DNA of 64,000 bases from Labilibacter marinus (GCF_001659685.2 NZ_LXYE02000038.1:1-64000), one strand, 5' to 3'; positions 9,884 through 19,757 are shown, counted from the stretch's first letter. The notes: generated by a model from the sequence alone, not told the origin. Program-made: numbers and translations.

Positions 9884-9918
9884 AAAGGTCTTGCATTTAT
9901 GCAAGACCTTTTTTTTGC
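9884..9918 (+). terminator. Rho-independent terminator after the E2-E1-flavodoxin genes
   Basis: A 12-bp perfect stem (9884-9895 with 9900-9911, core GGTCTTGCA/TGCAAGACC), a 4-nt loop and a run of eight or more T residues, 22 bp after the flavodoxin stop. Confidence 0.9.
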
Positions 9919-11154
9919 AATTAACTTTCCGTTCATAACGTAACATAATTAACTGAGTTAGGATTTTATAAAATAGCTTTCTTTAGTTATGATACAGAAT
10001 ATCAAAAAAAGGTATTTTATGTCGAAATACACTTATTTGACACCCCAGTTCATCGAATGCTCAATTTTATCAGTCATTTATGATTTTGTAGTCCAGATAC
10101 AACAATCATGGACTTTGAAATATATCCCAATACTAGTAAAATTCACATATCACTAATTTCATATCATATAGGATGGATTCAACTACTATTCCTATTTATT
10201 CCAGATGTACATCAACAGTATTATAGTTCAATATAGTCGATGGCATACTCCATTTGTAAATTTATTATAGAGCATAGGTGTTATCTGGTAAGTTACAGTT
10301 GTAACTTGTTTTATATTGCTTATTTTCGGACTTGCAAAGTACATATGTAATCAATTATGACATCAATATACCTATATAGGGTAGGGTATAGGTACAATTA
10401 GTAAACATTTTTCTAAAAAAATGAATAATCTTATACTACTACAACATTTGCAAAATAAGCACTGTTATATATTTTATACAATAACTATAATAGACTTATT
10501 TCATGATAGTTACGTACACTACATAAAGCTATTAAGTAAAAATGATTACACGCGGTGAAAAACTACACTAGAAAAACTCCAACGAGACGCTTAAGTAAGT
10601 CTTATTAGTCATATATCCAGCAGTTTAAAGTATTTATATGAAGTTATTGTTTTTACGTTTCAATACGATCTTCATATTTCTGTAAATAAGACATTTAGAT
10701 TGCATGATTCTCTGTGTATTAAATAAAAACAGAAAGCGTTCACTAAGTTTTGTAAGCGAAATATTTATTTCATATATTTCTATTATACAATAACTTAAAG
10801 AGATGTTCTCAATGTAATATTTAAGTCAATAATTCATGATTTATTAAATATTAATGAATACATAGAAATGATAGTATGTGTATGAATGTTTTTAGGTTGT
10901 GACAAATGTATGAATATGCAACTTAGTTATTTTGTCTTTTGTAAATTGTTATATACATTTGTATACTAATTTCATTTGTGTATTCGTTGAGTTTTTTAGT
11001 TACAAATGAAACTTATCAGGGGAAATGAAATACATATACATTTGTAACGTACACTTAAAGTCTGTAAACAAATCTATTATTGATATCAGAAGTGTGTATA
11101 CCATGAGCATTTAAGAAACTGAAGTGAATAAGTTGAAAGATTATTAATTTGAAT
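9919..11154. other. Long non-coding stretch with several ATGTAA/TTACAT palindromes
   Basis: About 1.24 kb without a credible gene on either strand. It is very AT-rich and dense in stop codons. Inverted repeats of one family occur here: AGTTACA-GT-TGTAACT at 10291-10306, TACATATGTA at 10340-10349, TACATTTGTA at 10954-10963 and 11037-11046, plus an imperfect copy at 10999-11014 (AGTTACAAATGAAACT). A perfect GATGTACATC is at 10204-10213. No tRNA or recognisable structured RNA was seen. The right end must hold the promoter of the XRE regulator gene. Confidence 0.55.
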
Positions 11155-11661
11155 ATGAAGCAGAGACTACAAACATTATTAACGACAGAAAAGATGGCAT
11201 CTTCTAAGTTTGCCGACCTTTTAGGCGTCAATAGATCCAGTATTTCCCACCTTCTTTCTGGTAGAAATAACCCGAGCTTAGACTTTTTACAGAAAGTATT
11301 ACTTAAGTTTCCACATATTAACCCAGATTGGTTATTGCTTGGACAAGGAAATATGTATAGAAATAGCAAAGGCAACCAAGTTTCATCTGCTCCAAATACC
11401 ATCGAATTTAATGAAGAAAAGCCCATTGTCCCTACACCAATATTAGAAACTCCTAAACAAGTTATTAAAGAGCCTTTACTGGAAGTAAAACAGGAAAAAC
11501 AAGCTAAGGTATCTGAACCTGAAGATGCACCTGTTTATACATCTAAAAAAGAACCTAAGGAGGAAGTGCTAATCGATTCAAGTGATAAACAAGTGGAGCG
11601 TATCGTCATCTTTTATACAAATGGTACTTTTGATACTTATACGCCTAATCAAAAAATATAA
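11155..11661 (+). CDS. XRE-family helix-turn-helix DNA-binding protein with disordered tail
   Basis: Residues 1-60 are a lambda-repressor-like helix-turn-helix: KMASSKFADLLGVNRSSISHLLSGRNNPS followed by FPHINPDWLLLGQGNMY, a signature seen in many Bacteroidota regulators. The remaining 110 residues are Lys/Glu/Pro-rich and look disordered, with a short hydrophobic C-terminal strand (VERIVIFYTNGTFDTYTP) that could be an interaction motif. The start is taken at ATG 11155, because the only upstream alternative (11149) is TTG. The gene is isolated between two long non-coding stretches that carry repeated palindromes near TTACATATGTAA; those are plausible operators for this protein, but that is inference. 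Target genes are unknown. Confidence 0.82.
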   Translation: MKQRLQTLLTTEKMASSKFADLLGVNRSSISHLLSGRNNPSLDFLQKVLLKFPHINPDWLLLGQGNMYRNSKGNQVSSAPNTIEFNEEKPIVPTPILETPKQVIKEPLLEVKQEKQAKVSEPEDAPVYTSKKEPKEEVLIDSSDKQVERIVIFYTNGTFDTYTPNQKI

Positions 11662-12152
11662 CGAGATATAATGTTGATATTTTAGCTTATTAATGAATCG
11701 TAAGTGCATTACTTCATTACACTTGATGTAGATTTTAGCAAATGAGCCATGTTGTATTGGGTGTAATACCTAACGTAAATTCAAATTTATAGTTGTCTGA
11801 TTAGAGTCACAGTAATACTTGTTGTTTTCCATATACAGTTACGTTACATATGTATACGTTTCGAATTGTGAATATTTCAATGTGTTATTTACAGATGTAA
11901 TCGGTGGGTTGTTTCATTTAATTCCTCAAAGTTTAGCCCATACAAATAATCATAAGGTATAGCTTGGCTAAGCAACCTATAACAAGTCTTGCACTTGATA
12001 CTATAAATACTTCTTTGTGTAAACAACCTTTTAATTTTCCATTTAAATTACTTGATGATCTCACGCCTATACATTAGTGAACTATTAAACATCTTCCTTT
12101 GTATATCCTCGGTAATTACTTACTTTTGTGCAAATTTTTAAATAATTGCACC
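11662..12152. other. Non-coding stretch upstream of pyrD, with two palindromes and a promoter
   Basis: About 490 bp without a gene. It holds TACATATGTA at 11845-11854 (within GTTACATATGTATAC) and TTACAGATGTAA at 11889-11900, 44 bp apart, members of the palindrome family found around the XRE gene. The right end carries the likely pyrD promoter (listed separately). Confidence 0.5.
12097..12128 (+). promoter_or_regulatory. Predicted Bacteroidota-type promoter of pyrD
   Basis: TTTG at 12097-12100 and TACTTTTG at 12121-12128, separated by 20 bp, match the Bacteroidota housekeeping consensus TTTG-N19-21-TAnnTTTG. The start codon at 12153 is about 25 bp downstream. The match also argues against the upstream TTG at 12099 being the start. 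Confidence 0.65.
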
Positions 12153-13181
12153 ATGTATAAATATATTCTACGCCCTATTTTCTTTCAGTTTGATCCTGAA
12201 AAGGTGCATCATTTTACTATCGCTTTAATAAAAATTGTTTTTAATATTCCTGGTATAGGATGGTTTATTAGAAGAATTAATCGCATGGATGATTCTAGAC
12301 TGGAGCGTGAAGTCATGGGTTTAAAGTTTAAAAATCCTGTGGGCTTAGCTGCAGGCCTAGATAAAAATGCAGAGGTATATAATGAACTGGCGGATTTAGG
12401 TTTTGGTTTTATAGAAATTGGTACGGTTACGCCTAAGGCTCAAACTGGCAATCCTAAAAAACGTTTATTTAGACTCATTGATGATAAAGGCATCATTAAT
12501 AGAATGGGCTTTAATAATAATGGAGTAAATGAGGCAGTTAAGCAATTAAAGAAAAATAAAGGCAAGGTTATTATTGGAGGAAACATAGGTAAAAATACGG
12601 GTATTCCTGAAGATCAGGTAACGAGTGATTATCTCACCTGCTTTAAAGAGTTACATGCATATGTGGATTATTTTGTGGTAAATGTAAGTTGTCCTAATGT
12701 TGGGGTAACGGCTAAACTGCAGGATAAATCATACTTAGTAGAGCTATTGAATACATTACAAATTGATCCTTTACAAAATGAAAAGCGCAAACCTATCGTA
12801 TTAAAAATATCTCCTGATTTAAACATAAATCAACTGGATGAAATCATTGAGGTGGTTCAGGAAACTAAAATTGATGGTGTTATAGCTAGTAATACTTCTA
12901 TTAATCGTAGTGGTTTAAAAGCAACGGAACAGCAGCTAAATGATATCGGAAATGGTGGTTTAAGTGGACAACCGATAGCGGATAGAAGTACAGATGTGAT
13001 TAAATATCTAGCGGATCATTCTAATAAATCATTTGCTATTATTGGTGTAGGTGGAGTGCATAGTGGTGAGGATGCTAAAAAGAAAATGGAAGCAGGTGCC
13101 GACTTAGTACAGATTTATACGGGCTTTATTTACGAAGGACCAGGATTGATTAAAAGAATTAACAAAGCATTGCTTAAATAA
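12153..13181 (+). CDS. pyrD: Dihydroorotate dehydrogenase, class 2 (quinone-dependent)
   Basis: This 342-residue enzyme oxidises dihydroorotate to orotate in pyrimidine synthesis and passes electrons to the quinone pool at the inner membrane. The N-terminal amphipathic/hydrophobic helices ([20 protein letters not shown]...) are the class 2 membrane-binding extension. The FMN barrel follows with [47 protein letters not shown], and the phosphate-binding [13 protein letters not shown] near the C-terminus. The catalytic-base segment reads NVSCPNVG, with cysteine where E. coli class 2 has serine. The start was chosen at ATG 12153, in good distance from the promoter; the longer TTG start would lie inside that promoter. 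Confidence 0.93.
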   Translation: MYKYILRPIFFQFDPEKVHHFTIALIKIVFNIPGIGWFIRRINRMDDSRLEREVMGLKFKNPVGLAAGLDKNAEVYNELADLGFGFIEIGTVTPKAQTGNPKKRLFRLIDDKGIINRMGFNNNGVNEAVKQLKKNKGKVIIGGNIGKNTGIPEDQVTSDYLTCFKELHAYVDYFVVNVSCPNVGVTAKLQDKSYLVELLNTLQIDPLQNEKRKPIVLKISPDLNINQLDEIIEVVQETKIDGVIASNTSINRSGLKATEQQLNDIGNGGLSGQPIADRSTDVIKYLADHSNKSFAIIGVGGVHSGEDAKKKMEAGADLVQIYTGFIYEGPGLIKRINKALLK

Positions 13182-13202
13182 GCACTTAATAGATATATTC
13201 AG

Positions 13203-13237
13203 AAAGGTTAATCCGATGTAGGGTTGACCTTTTTTTG
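13203..13237 (+). terminator. Rho-independent terminator of pyrD
   Basis: A 9-bp stem, AAAGGTTAA (13203-13211) with TTGACCTTT (13224-13232) including one G-T pair, then a T-run to 13237, 22 bp after the pyrD stop. Confidence 0.8.
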
Positions 13238-13685
13238 TGTCTAGTAAATTGTTTATAAAGTCATTAAGTTGAAAGCTAAAAGTAGATTAAACCAACAAGT
13301 GTACTATGGTGGAGTTGGAAGAATATACATCATTTCGTTAATGATTGAATAAGCAATAGAACTTATTGTTTTAAGAACGTAATACGAAGCACAACTCTAG
13401 AATTAACCTCGATACAAATATAAACTATGTCAATACCAACCTAGTTACATATGTAATGTCTCTCATTAATCTTTGAATTAGCCTTATATTTACAGAAGTT
13501 ACATATGTAATGCGCATAGCTAGAGTCATTCATTCCTTTTGTATCTTACCTACCTTTAAGGATATACTGAAATAAATTACATCCTTAAACAACAAATATT
13601 TATCTATGATATCTTTTTCCTTATTCAATAGTACGACTCGCGCATAAATTCCAACGATTTGTTTATTTTTAAACATTATTGAAGT
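13238..13685. other. Non-coding stretch upstream of the hybrid two-component gene, with two perfect palindromes
   Basis: About 450 bp without a gene. It contains two identical 12-bp palindromes TTACATATGTAA at 13445-13456 and 13499-13510, 54 bp apart. These are the best copies of the palindrome family of this region and lie about 175-240 bp before the start of the 13686 gene. No clear TTTG/TAnnTTTG promoter was found. Confidence 0.55.
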
Positions 13686-16600
13686 ATGCACACTAAATTT
13701 TATTGGTTTATGCGAAAACTCCTATATATATATATTCTCTTATTCGTGCTTACCCCTATACTTTGGGTGGCAGCAGGTAAACCCTTAAAGCCTTCGCAGC
13801 AATATTCGTTTATGGATGGCTTAAGTCATAATGGGGTGACCTGCATATTAGAAGATTCGAGAGCTTATTTATGGATAGGAACATATGATGGTTTAAATCG
13901 TTACGATGGTTATGAGTTTAAACATTATAAAAATACAGTTGACCAGCATATTTTAAGCAATAATCGTATTCGTTCTATTTATGAAGACAGTGACGGAAAT
14001 ATTTGGATAGGTACCGAGGATGGTTTATCGATATATGAAACGCAAAAGCAAAAAATACATGAATTATACTCTAATAAGCAAGTCAATCCTGAAGCCAAAG
14101 GTCCTATTGTCTTAAATATTATTGAGGATGCCGAAAATCAGCAGTATTTATGTGCTACAGAGGATGAAGGATTATTGATTTTTGATTCTGATAAGCATTT
14201 AGTAAAAAAGATTGATCCAGATCCGATTGTTTTGGGAGTAGAAAGTAAACTTAGCTTTTATGATATCCATATTTTAAAGCCTTCGCATTATCTTTTAGCG
14301 ACTTCAGCAGGTACGTATTATTATAATTTAAAGCAGAACAAGTTTACATTTGTCACTGAAAAAATGGCTCGTTTTACGGGTTTTATTCAGTCGTTAAGCA
14401 AAGATCGGTTTATCACTAACCTAGATAATGGTATTGCTCAGGTTAAGGTTAAATGGGAGGATGATAAATATGTATTTCAGATAGAGCAAACGCTTTTAGA
14501 GGATTATTCATTTATCAGTGCCTCTATAGATAAGCAAAATAATTTGTGGTTAGGAACACTGAACACTGGAGCAATTCAAGTTACAAATGTAATTAATGGA
14601 GCTTTGCCCCAAAAGTCTGATTTTAATTATTTTAATGACGGCTCCAATGAGATGGATGTAACTACTATCTTTTCATCTGCTCAAATCGGTACTTGGCTAT
14701 CGGCTACTTACGACAAAGGTATTTTTCGCTTCGAGAATAAAACGAATCCTTTTAAACACGCAAGTACGCAGCAAGGATCACTTTATGGACTACCTTCTAA
14801 TAATATTATGAATGTAGTTAAGATGGATGAGCAGCGTGTATTTATCACCACCTTAAACAATGGAGTGGCTTTGTTTAATATGCAATCGCAGCTATTTGAG
14901 CCTTTACCTTTTGATATCAGTCCTTTTAAACCCGAAAAAATAAAATCGATTTACGTGGATTCAAAGAAGAATATTTGGATGCAAATTGGTTTTCAGGGCA
15001 TGTTTGTATTAAATACTAAAAGCGGAAGGTTGCGTAAGATTCTTTCGAATAATGAGCATCGTTTTCTGGATTTTATGATTCGTACCTATGCCGAGGACAA
15101 ACAGGGAAATGTATGGATGGGAAGTCGCAGTGGTGTTCATGTTATTAAAAGATATGGATCGGGTGCCTTAAAGAGTATTGATTACCTGAACGATTTGCAA
15201 GCCTTTAATAAAAAGAAACTGTCGGGGGTGCGTTGTATTTATAAGGACCCTTTACATGATTTTATTTGGATAGCTACTGCCTCGGATGGTTTATTTCGTT
15301 TAAAGATGAAGAACCGAGTGGCCTTGGATGAGCTTGTGGTAGATCAGTATGTGCGCGAGAAGGATAATAAATATTCTATTGCCAGTAACTTTGTGACTTC
15401 TATTGCCCGATTGCCTAATAACGATTTATGGTTGAGTACCGAACGTGGGGGCATTTGTAAAGTAATTCATAGCGATAAAGATCCGCAGTTTGTTACCTAT
15501 TCCGAAAAACAAGGTTTGTCGAGCCATGTAGTCACAGGTTTTCAGCATGACGAGGATCAGAACTTATGGGTATCAACCAATACGGGACTGAATAAGTTTG
15601 ATGTTAAAACACAAAAGTTTAGGAGTTATGGCGAAGAGGATGGTTTACCTTTTAATGCTTTTAAATATGGTTCGGCTCATATGAATCATAAAACTTTATT
15701 GTTTTTTGGTTTTGATGGCATCTGTTATTTTAATCCGGCCGATGTTCAAGATAACGTGCAAATGCCGCAGTTGGAGTTTGGTGATCTACGCTTATTCAAT
15801 CAAACCGTGTTGCCGGATGATACGGTAGATAATCGTGTAATATTAGAAAGCCGTTTGATGGATGGTGGTGCGTTAAGCTTAAAACACAGCGAAAATGTAT
15901 TTTCGATAGAGCTCAAATCTTTGCATTTTGCCAATGTAAAAAGTCATATGCTGCGTTATCAGCTTTTACCTATTAATAAGGATTGGATTGAGGTTCCTTC
16001 GGATCAGCGTTTTGTTACTTATAATGAATTGCGTCCAGGTAAATATACCTTTAGGGCCATGGCTTCTAACTCTTTTAATAAATGGTCGGAGGCCAAGGAG
16101 TTAAGCATAACCATTCTGCCTCCTTGGTGGAAAACCTCGTGGGCCTTGCTCTTATATGCCTTAATTATTGCTGTTATAGTATACGTAATTGTAGCCTTTC
16201 GCCTTAAGGTGCATTCGCTTAAGCATAGTTTAGAAATTGACCAATTAGAGATTGATAAGGTGAAGGAGGTAAATGCGGCTAAACTGCGTTATTTCTCCAA
16301 TATATCACATGAGATTAAAACGCCGCTTACGCTGATTTCGGGCCCGGTGGAAAACCTGATTGGTCGTTTTCAGAATCATTCCGAAATTAAAGAAAAGCTG
16401 AATATCATTCAACGCCAGTCTAAAAAAATAACACAGCTGGTGGATCAGGTGCACGATTTTCAGCGTTCGGATGCCAATGAGTTGAAGTTGATGATATCTG
16501 AATTTAGTTTAGATAGATTTATCTATGACTTGGTGGCGGATTTTGAGTTTATGGCGCAAAGTAGCAATAAACAATTTGAGCTGGAAAAAGGAGAGAAGGA

Positions 16601-17846
16601 AATTTTTGTGGCTGCTGATAAAGATAAGCTGGAAAAGGTGTTGAATAACCTATTGAACAATGCTTTTAAATATAGTAGTCCTAAAGATACCATTATATTA
16701 AAGTACGAAGCCAAGGGTAAAGATGTATTGATGGAGGTGAGCGATACGGGCAGAGGTATTGATCAGGAAGATTTGCCGCATATATTCGAACGTTTTTATC
16801 AGAGTCGTAATAAAGAAACCCAATATATCGGCGGATCGGGTATTGGACTGGCCTTTAGCAAAAGGTTGGTGGAGATGCACTTTGGTTTTATTTCGGCGCA
16901 AAGCCAGTTGAATAAAGGTACTTCCATTAAGCTTAAACTGCCTATTGCCATTAAAGAAAAATCGGAACAGCAGCGTATTAAAGAGGAGGAAGTTTTATCG
17001 GCGGGTAACCTTGTTTTGCCCGAGATAGATAAAGAGGAGATGGGCATTGATATTAAGATGGATAGTGCTTTTAGTAACTTACGCATCTTTTTGGTGGAGG
17101 ATAATACCGATATGCGTTTGTTTGTGGCGGGTACCTTAGAGAAGTATTTTACGGTAAGGAGTTTTACCAATGGTCAGGAATGTTTGGATGCACTGGAAAA
17201 GGAATGGCCCGATATTATAGTGAGTGATGTATTGATGCCTCAGCTCAATGGTTTTGAGCTTTGTAGGGCGGTAAAAAACGATATTAAGACCAGTCATATT
17301 CCTGTGATATTACTGACGGCATGTACTACCATTCATGATGAAATTAAAGGTTTAAAGGAAGGGGCTGATGCCTATATTAAAAAGCCTTTTAGCATGCAGC
17401 ATCTGGTAACCAGTATCGAAACTTTAATGCAAGGGCGTAAAAAATTGCGTGAGCGTTTTCAAATGACTTTCCCTTTAACTTTAGATAGTGAAGAACAGGA
17501 TGAAAGTGCGGATAAAAAATTCCTAGAAAAGCTGTATCATGTGATGTCGGAGAATTTGGATAATCCGCAACTGGATGTGAATTACTTGGCCAAAGCCATG
17601 CTGTTGAATCGTACCCACTTATACGAAAAGGTGAGGGCTATTTCTGATCAAACGCCATTTGAGTTTATTAAAAACTTCCGTATTACAAAGGCTGCACAAT
17701 TACTGGCTCAGGATAGGATGACGGTAAACGAGGCCATTGTAATGACAGGCTTTAAAAGTCGTACTTCTTTTACCAATTTGTTTAAAGAAAAGTATGGTTT
17801 AACGCCTGGTAAATATGCCGAGCAAGCACGTAAAGAAGTGGAGTAA
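13686..17846 (+). CDS. Hybrid two-component system protein (sensor kinase, receiver and AraC regulator in one chain)
   Basis: The 1386-residue protein has the complete layout of a Bacteroidota HTCS. A signal/anchor at about 10-32 is followed by a periplasmic beta-propeller sensor made of reg_prop repeats (e.g. YLWIGTYDGLNRYDG, NIWIGTEDGLSIYE), then a Y_Y_Y-type domain ending near PPWWKT (about 815). A transmembrane helix spans about 820-842. HisKA has its histidine in FSNISHEIKTPLT (about 874). The ATPase follows with LLNNAFKYS and DTGRGI, then a receiver with VEDNT (about 1134) and SDVLMPQ (phospho-Asp about 1180), and a C-terminal AraC helix-turn-helix from about 1290. Such proteins usually control adjacent glycan-use genes, but none flank this one, so its ligand and targets are unknown. 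An alternative start is Met 9. Confidence 0.93.
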   Translation: MHTKFYWFMRKLLYIYILLFVLTPILWVAAGKPLKPSQQYSFMDGLSHNGVTCILEDSRAYLWIGTYDGLNRYDGYEFKHYKNTVDQHILSNNRIRSIYEDSDGNIWIGTEDGLSIYETQKQKIHELYSNKQVNPEAKGPIVLNIIEDAENQQYLCATEDEGLLIFDSDKHLVKKIDPDPIVLGVESKLSFYDIHILKPSHYLLATSAGTYYYNLKQNKFTFVTEKMARFTGFIQSLSKDRFITNLDNGIAQVKVKWEDDKYVFQIEQTLLEDYSFISASIDKQNNLWLGTLNTGAIQVTNVINGALPQKSDFNYFNDGSNEMDVTTIFSSAQIGTWLSATYDKGIFRFENKTNPFKHASTQQGSLYGLPSNNIMNVVKMDEQRVFITTLNNGVALFNMQSQLFEPLPFDISPFKPEKIKSIYVDSKKNIWMQIGFQGMFVLNTKSGRLRKILSNNEHRFLDFMIRTYAEDKQGNVWMGSRSGVHVIKRYGSGALKSIDYLNDLQAFNKKKLSGVRCIYKDPLHDFIWIATASDGLFRLKMKNRVALDELVVDQYVREKDNKYSIASNFVTSIARLPNNDLWLSTERGGICKVIHSDKDPQFVTYSEKQGLSSHVVTGFQHDEDQNLWVSTNTGLNKFDVKTQKFRSYGEEDGLPFNAFKYGSAHMNHKTLLFFGFDGICYFNPADVQDNVQMPQLEFGDLRLFNQTVLPDDTVDNRVILESRLMDGGALSLKHSENVFSIELKSLHFANVKSHMLRYQLLPINKDWIEVPSDQRFVTYNELRPGKYTFRAMASNSFNKWSEAKELSITILPPWWKTSWALLLYALIIAVIVYVIVAFRLKVHSLKHSLEIDQLEIDKVKEVNAAKLRYFSNISHEIKTPLTLISGPVENLIGRFQNHSEIKEKLNIIQRQSKKITQLVDQVHDFQRSDANELKLMISEFSLDRFIYDLVADFEFMAQSSNKQFELEKGEKEIFVAADKDKLEKVLNNLLNNAFKYSSPKDTIILKYEAKGKDVLMEVSDTGRGIDQEDLPHIFERFYQSRNKETQYIGGSGIGLAFSKRLVEMHFGFISAQSQLNKGTSIKLKLPIAIKEKSEQQRIKEEEVLSAGNLVLPEIDKEEMGIDIKMDSAFSNLRIFLVEDNTDMRLFVAGTLEKYFTVRSFTNGQECLDALEKEWPDIIVSDVLMPQLNGFELCRAVKNDIKTSHIPVILLTACTTIHDEIKGLKEGADAYIKKPFSMQHLVTSIETLMQGRKKLRERFQMTFPLTLDSEEQDESADKKFLEKLYHVMSENLDNPQLDVNYLAKAMLLNRTHLYEKVRAISDQTPFEFIKNFRITKAAQLLAQDRMTVNEAIVMTGFKSRTSFTNLFKEKYGLTPGKYAEQARKEVE

Positions 17847-17915
17847 ATAGTCATATGGAAAATAAGCATTATTTTTAGTTAAATATTTAAAACATAGTTT
17901 TTAAAATAGATAAGG

Positions 17916-18653
17916 ATGAATATAAATTTAGCAGTACTAATTGATGGAGATAACATTCCTTCGGCACATGTAAAAGAGATGATGGAGGAAATTGCCAAAT
18001 ATGGAAATCCTACTATCAAAAGAATCTATGGCGATTGGACCAAACCCAATCTTGCAAAATGGAAAAATATGTTGTTGGAGAATGCCATAACACCCATTCA
18101 GCAATATGGCTATACCACAGGAAAAAATGCCACTGATTCGGCCATGATTATTGATGCGATGGATATTTTATATTCCGAAAAAGTAAATGGTTTTTGTTTG
18201 GTTTCTAGCGATAGCGACTTTACCCGATTAGCTACTCGCCTCAGAGAGGCTGGCATGCAGGTAATTGGAATAGGTGAAAAAAAGACACCGAATCCGTTTA
18301 TTGTGGCTTGTGATAAGTTTATATATATCGAGATTTTAAAACGTAAATCCAAAGAAAAGGAATCTGAGGATGAGAAAGAACATGAGAAGGAATCAGTAGA
18401 AAAAATAACCCATCGAGAAATTAAATTAATATCTTCTACCATTACCGATTTGTCGGACGATGAAGGATGGGCCTTTTTAGGTGATGTAGGTAGCTTATTG
18501 CAAAAGAAACAACCTAACTTTGATCCTAGGAACTTTGGTTTTCAGAAGTTAACACCCCTAATAAAGTCGACCAAAAAATTTGAGATAGAACAACGAGAAA
18601 ACCCCAAAAGCAGTAACAAACTTATATTTGTGAGGATTAAAAAAAGAGGGTAG
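17916..18653 (+). CDS. NYN-domain (LabA/PIN-like) protein with C-terminal OST-HTH/LOTUS domain
   Basis: The 245-residue protein begins with a NYN ribonuclease-like domain (about 1-145). The acidic signatures are present: LIDGDN (8-13), NATDSAMIIDAMDILY (about 69-84) and VSSDSDFTRLATRLRE (about 94-109), which together hold the aspartates expected to bind metal. After a Lys/Glu-rich linker (about 146-165) comes an OST-HTH/LOTUS module (about 170-235, DDEGWAFLGDVGSLLQKKQ), a fold known to bind RNA. This pairing is found in bacteria, where the function is poorly known; a cytoplasmic RNA nuclease or RNA-binding role is the best inference. It lies 69 bp after the HTCS gene and may be read through from it. 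Confidence 0.85.
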   Translation: MNINLAVLIDGDNIPSAHVKEMMEEIAKYGNPTIKRIYGDWTKPNLAKWKNMLLENAITPIQQYGYTTGKNATDSAMIIDAMDILYSEKVNGFCLVSSDSDFTRLATRLREAGMQVIGIGEKKTPNPFIVACDKFIYIEILKRKSKEKESEDEKEHEKESVEKITHREIKLISSTITDLSDDEGWAFLGDVGSLLQKKQPNFDPRNFGFQKLTPLIKSTKKFEIEQRENPKSSNKLIFVRIKKRG

Positions 18654-18784
18654 GTGTATTGCATAATGAGGTGGTTTCTTTTATAGAAGGACTTATTTAA
18701 CCAATCAAGTCCTTAAGTTGGTGTAATAATTGTTGTGGTTAAATAGATATTTATTATCTATGCAACAGAATTTACACCAAACCC

Positions 18785-19750
18785 ATGCCTAAGAACTATT
18801 TATTAAACTTTTCCTTTTTGTTATTATTTACACTGTTTAGTGTAGATTCTCGGGGTCAGGAAAACACTATTTTCACTGACGATTATCTCGATCCTTTTAT
18901 TACAAATCCAGCTTTTTCTGGAGTAGATGAGTATTTTAAAGCCCATTTATCTGCCAAAAAACGATGGGTTGGAATTCCTGATGCACCGGGTTCTGCTTTA
19001 TTATCAACTAATTTTAGAATAGGCAAATATGATTTTTATAATCCCAATGGATTGGTTTATAAAGGTCCATTAAAACTTAGGGGCAGAATTGGAGTTGGGG
19101 CATCGTTATTTCAAGAAAACTATGGGCCTATTGGTAATACTGGTGGAATACTATCTTATGCTTATCACTTGCCCTTAAAACAAAAATCGAACCTCTCGTT
19201 TGGCTTATCGGTAATTTTACTCAATCAATCTTTAAAAACATCTGAATTACGCCCTGATGAGCCTGGCGATAGTTACTTATTTTCGGGTAATAATTCAAGT
19301 TTTAAAGCCAAAATTGGAGGCGGTGTTTTATACCGTAAAAAAGCTTTTTTTATTGGCTTATCAATGATGAAATACGTTTCGGATAATGCCAATATGTTGG
19401 TGGAAGTGACTGAGGATAACAGTTATTTTACTATGCTAGGATATAAGTTTAAAACCAATAAAAAAGGTTTTGTCCTGGAACCGTTATTGGCCGTAAAGAA
19501 GATAAACAACTCAAGTGTAATAATGGATGTTCATGCTAAATGTTACTTAGGTAAACATCAATGGTTTGCACTGTCCTACAGTACGCTCAATAACATGAAT
19601 GTACGTTGTGCTTTTCGTTTATATCGCATGTTTTATTTTGGCTATAATTTTGCTTATGGATTGGGAGATGTAAAATCATATAATTATGGTTCGCATCAGG
19701 TTTCTTTAGGGATTAATTTAGGATTAAATGGCTTTGAATTTATTCAATAG
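18785..19750 (+). CDS. PorP/SprF-family type IX secretion outer-membrane protein
   Basis: A 321-residue protein with an N-terminal signal peptide (to about residue 25). It has the family hallmarks of PorP/SprF: the early motif DDYLDPFITNPAFSGVDEYF, then AHLSAKKRWVGIPDAPGSALLS, and a chain of barrel strands ending NLGLNGFEF. Family members sit in the outer membrane and are usually encoded next to a large adhesin with a gliding-motility C-terminal domain, acting in its surface retention or export. That is the case here: the next gene starts 7 bp downstream and is such a protein. No core type IX secretion genes are in the window. Confidence 0.85.
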   Translation: MPKNYLLNFSFLLLFTLFSVDSRGQENTIFTDDYLDPFITNPAFSGVDEYFKAHLSAKKRWVGIPDAPGSALLSTNFRIGKYDFYNPNGLVYKGPLKLRGRIGVGASLFQENYGPIGNTGGILSYAYHLPLKQKSNLSFGLSVILLNQSLKTSELRPDEPGDSYLFSGNNSSFKAKIGGGVLYRKKAFFIGLSMMKYVSDNANMLVEVTEDNSYFTMLGYKFKTNKKGFVLEPLLAVKKINNSSVIMDVHAKCYLGKHQWFALSYSTLNNMNVRCAFRLYRMFYFGYNFAYGLGDVKSYNYGSHQVSLGINLGLNGFEFIQ

Positions 19751-19757
19751 GATTATA

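Noticed and set aside
11055-11426. A 123-codon minus-strand frame over the XRE gene
   Set aside because: It is antisense to a clear helix-turn-helix gene and has no recognisable protein features.
16523-17170. Three minus-strand frames inside the first HTCS gene
   Set aside because: They lie opposite conserved kinase and receiver motifs; shadows of the real gene.
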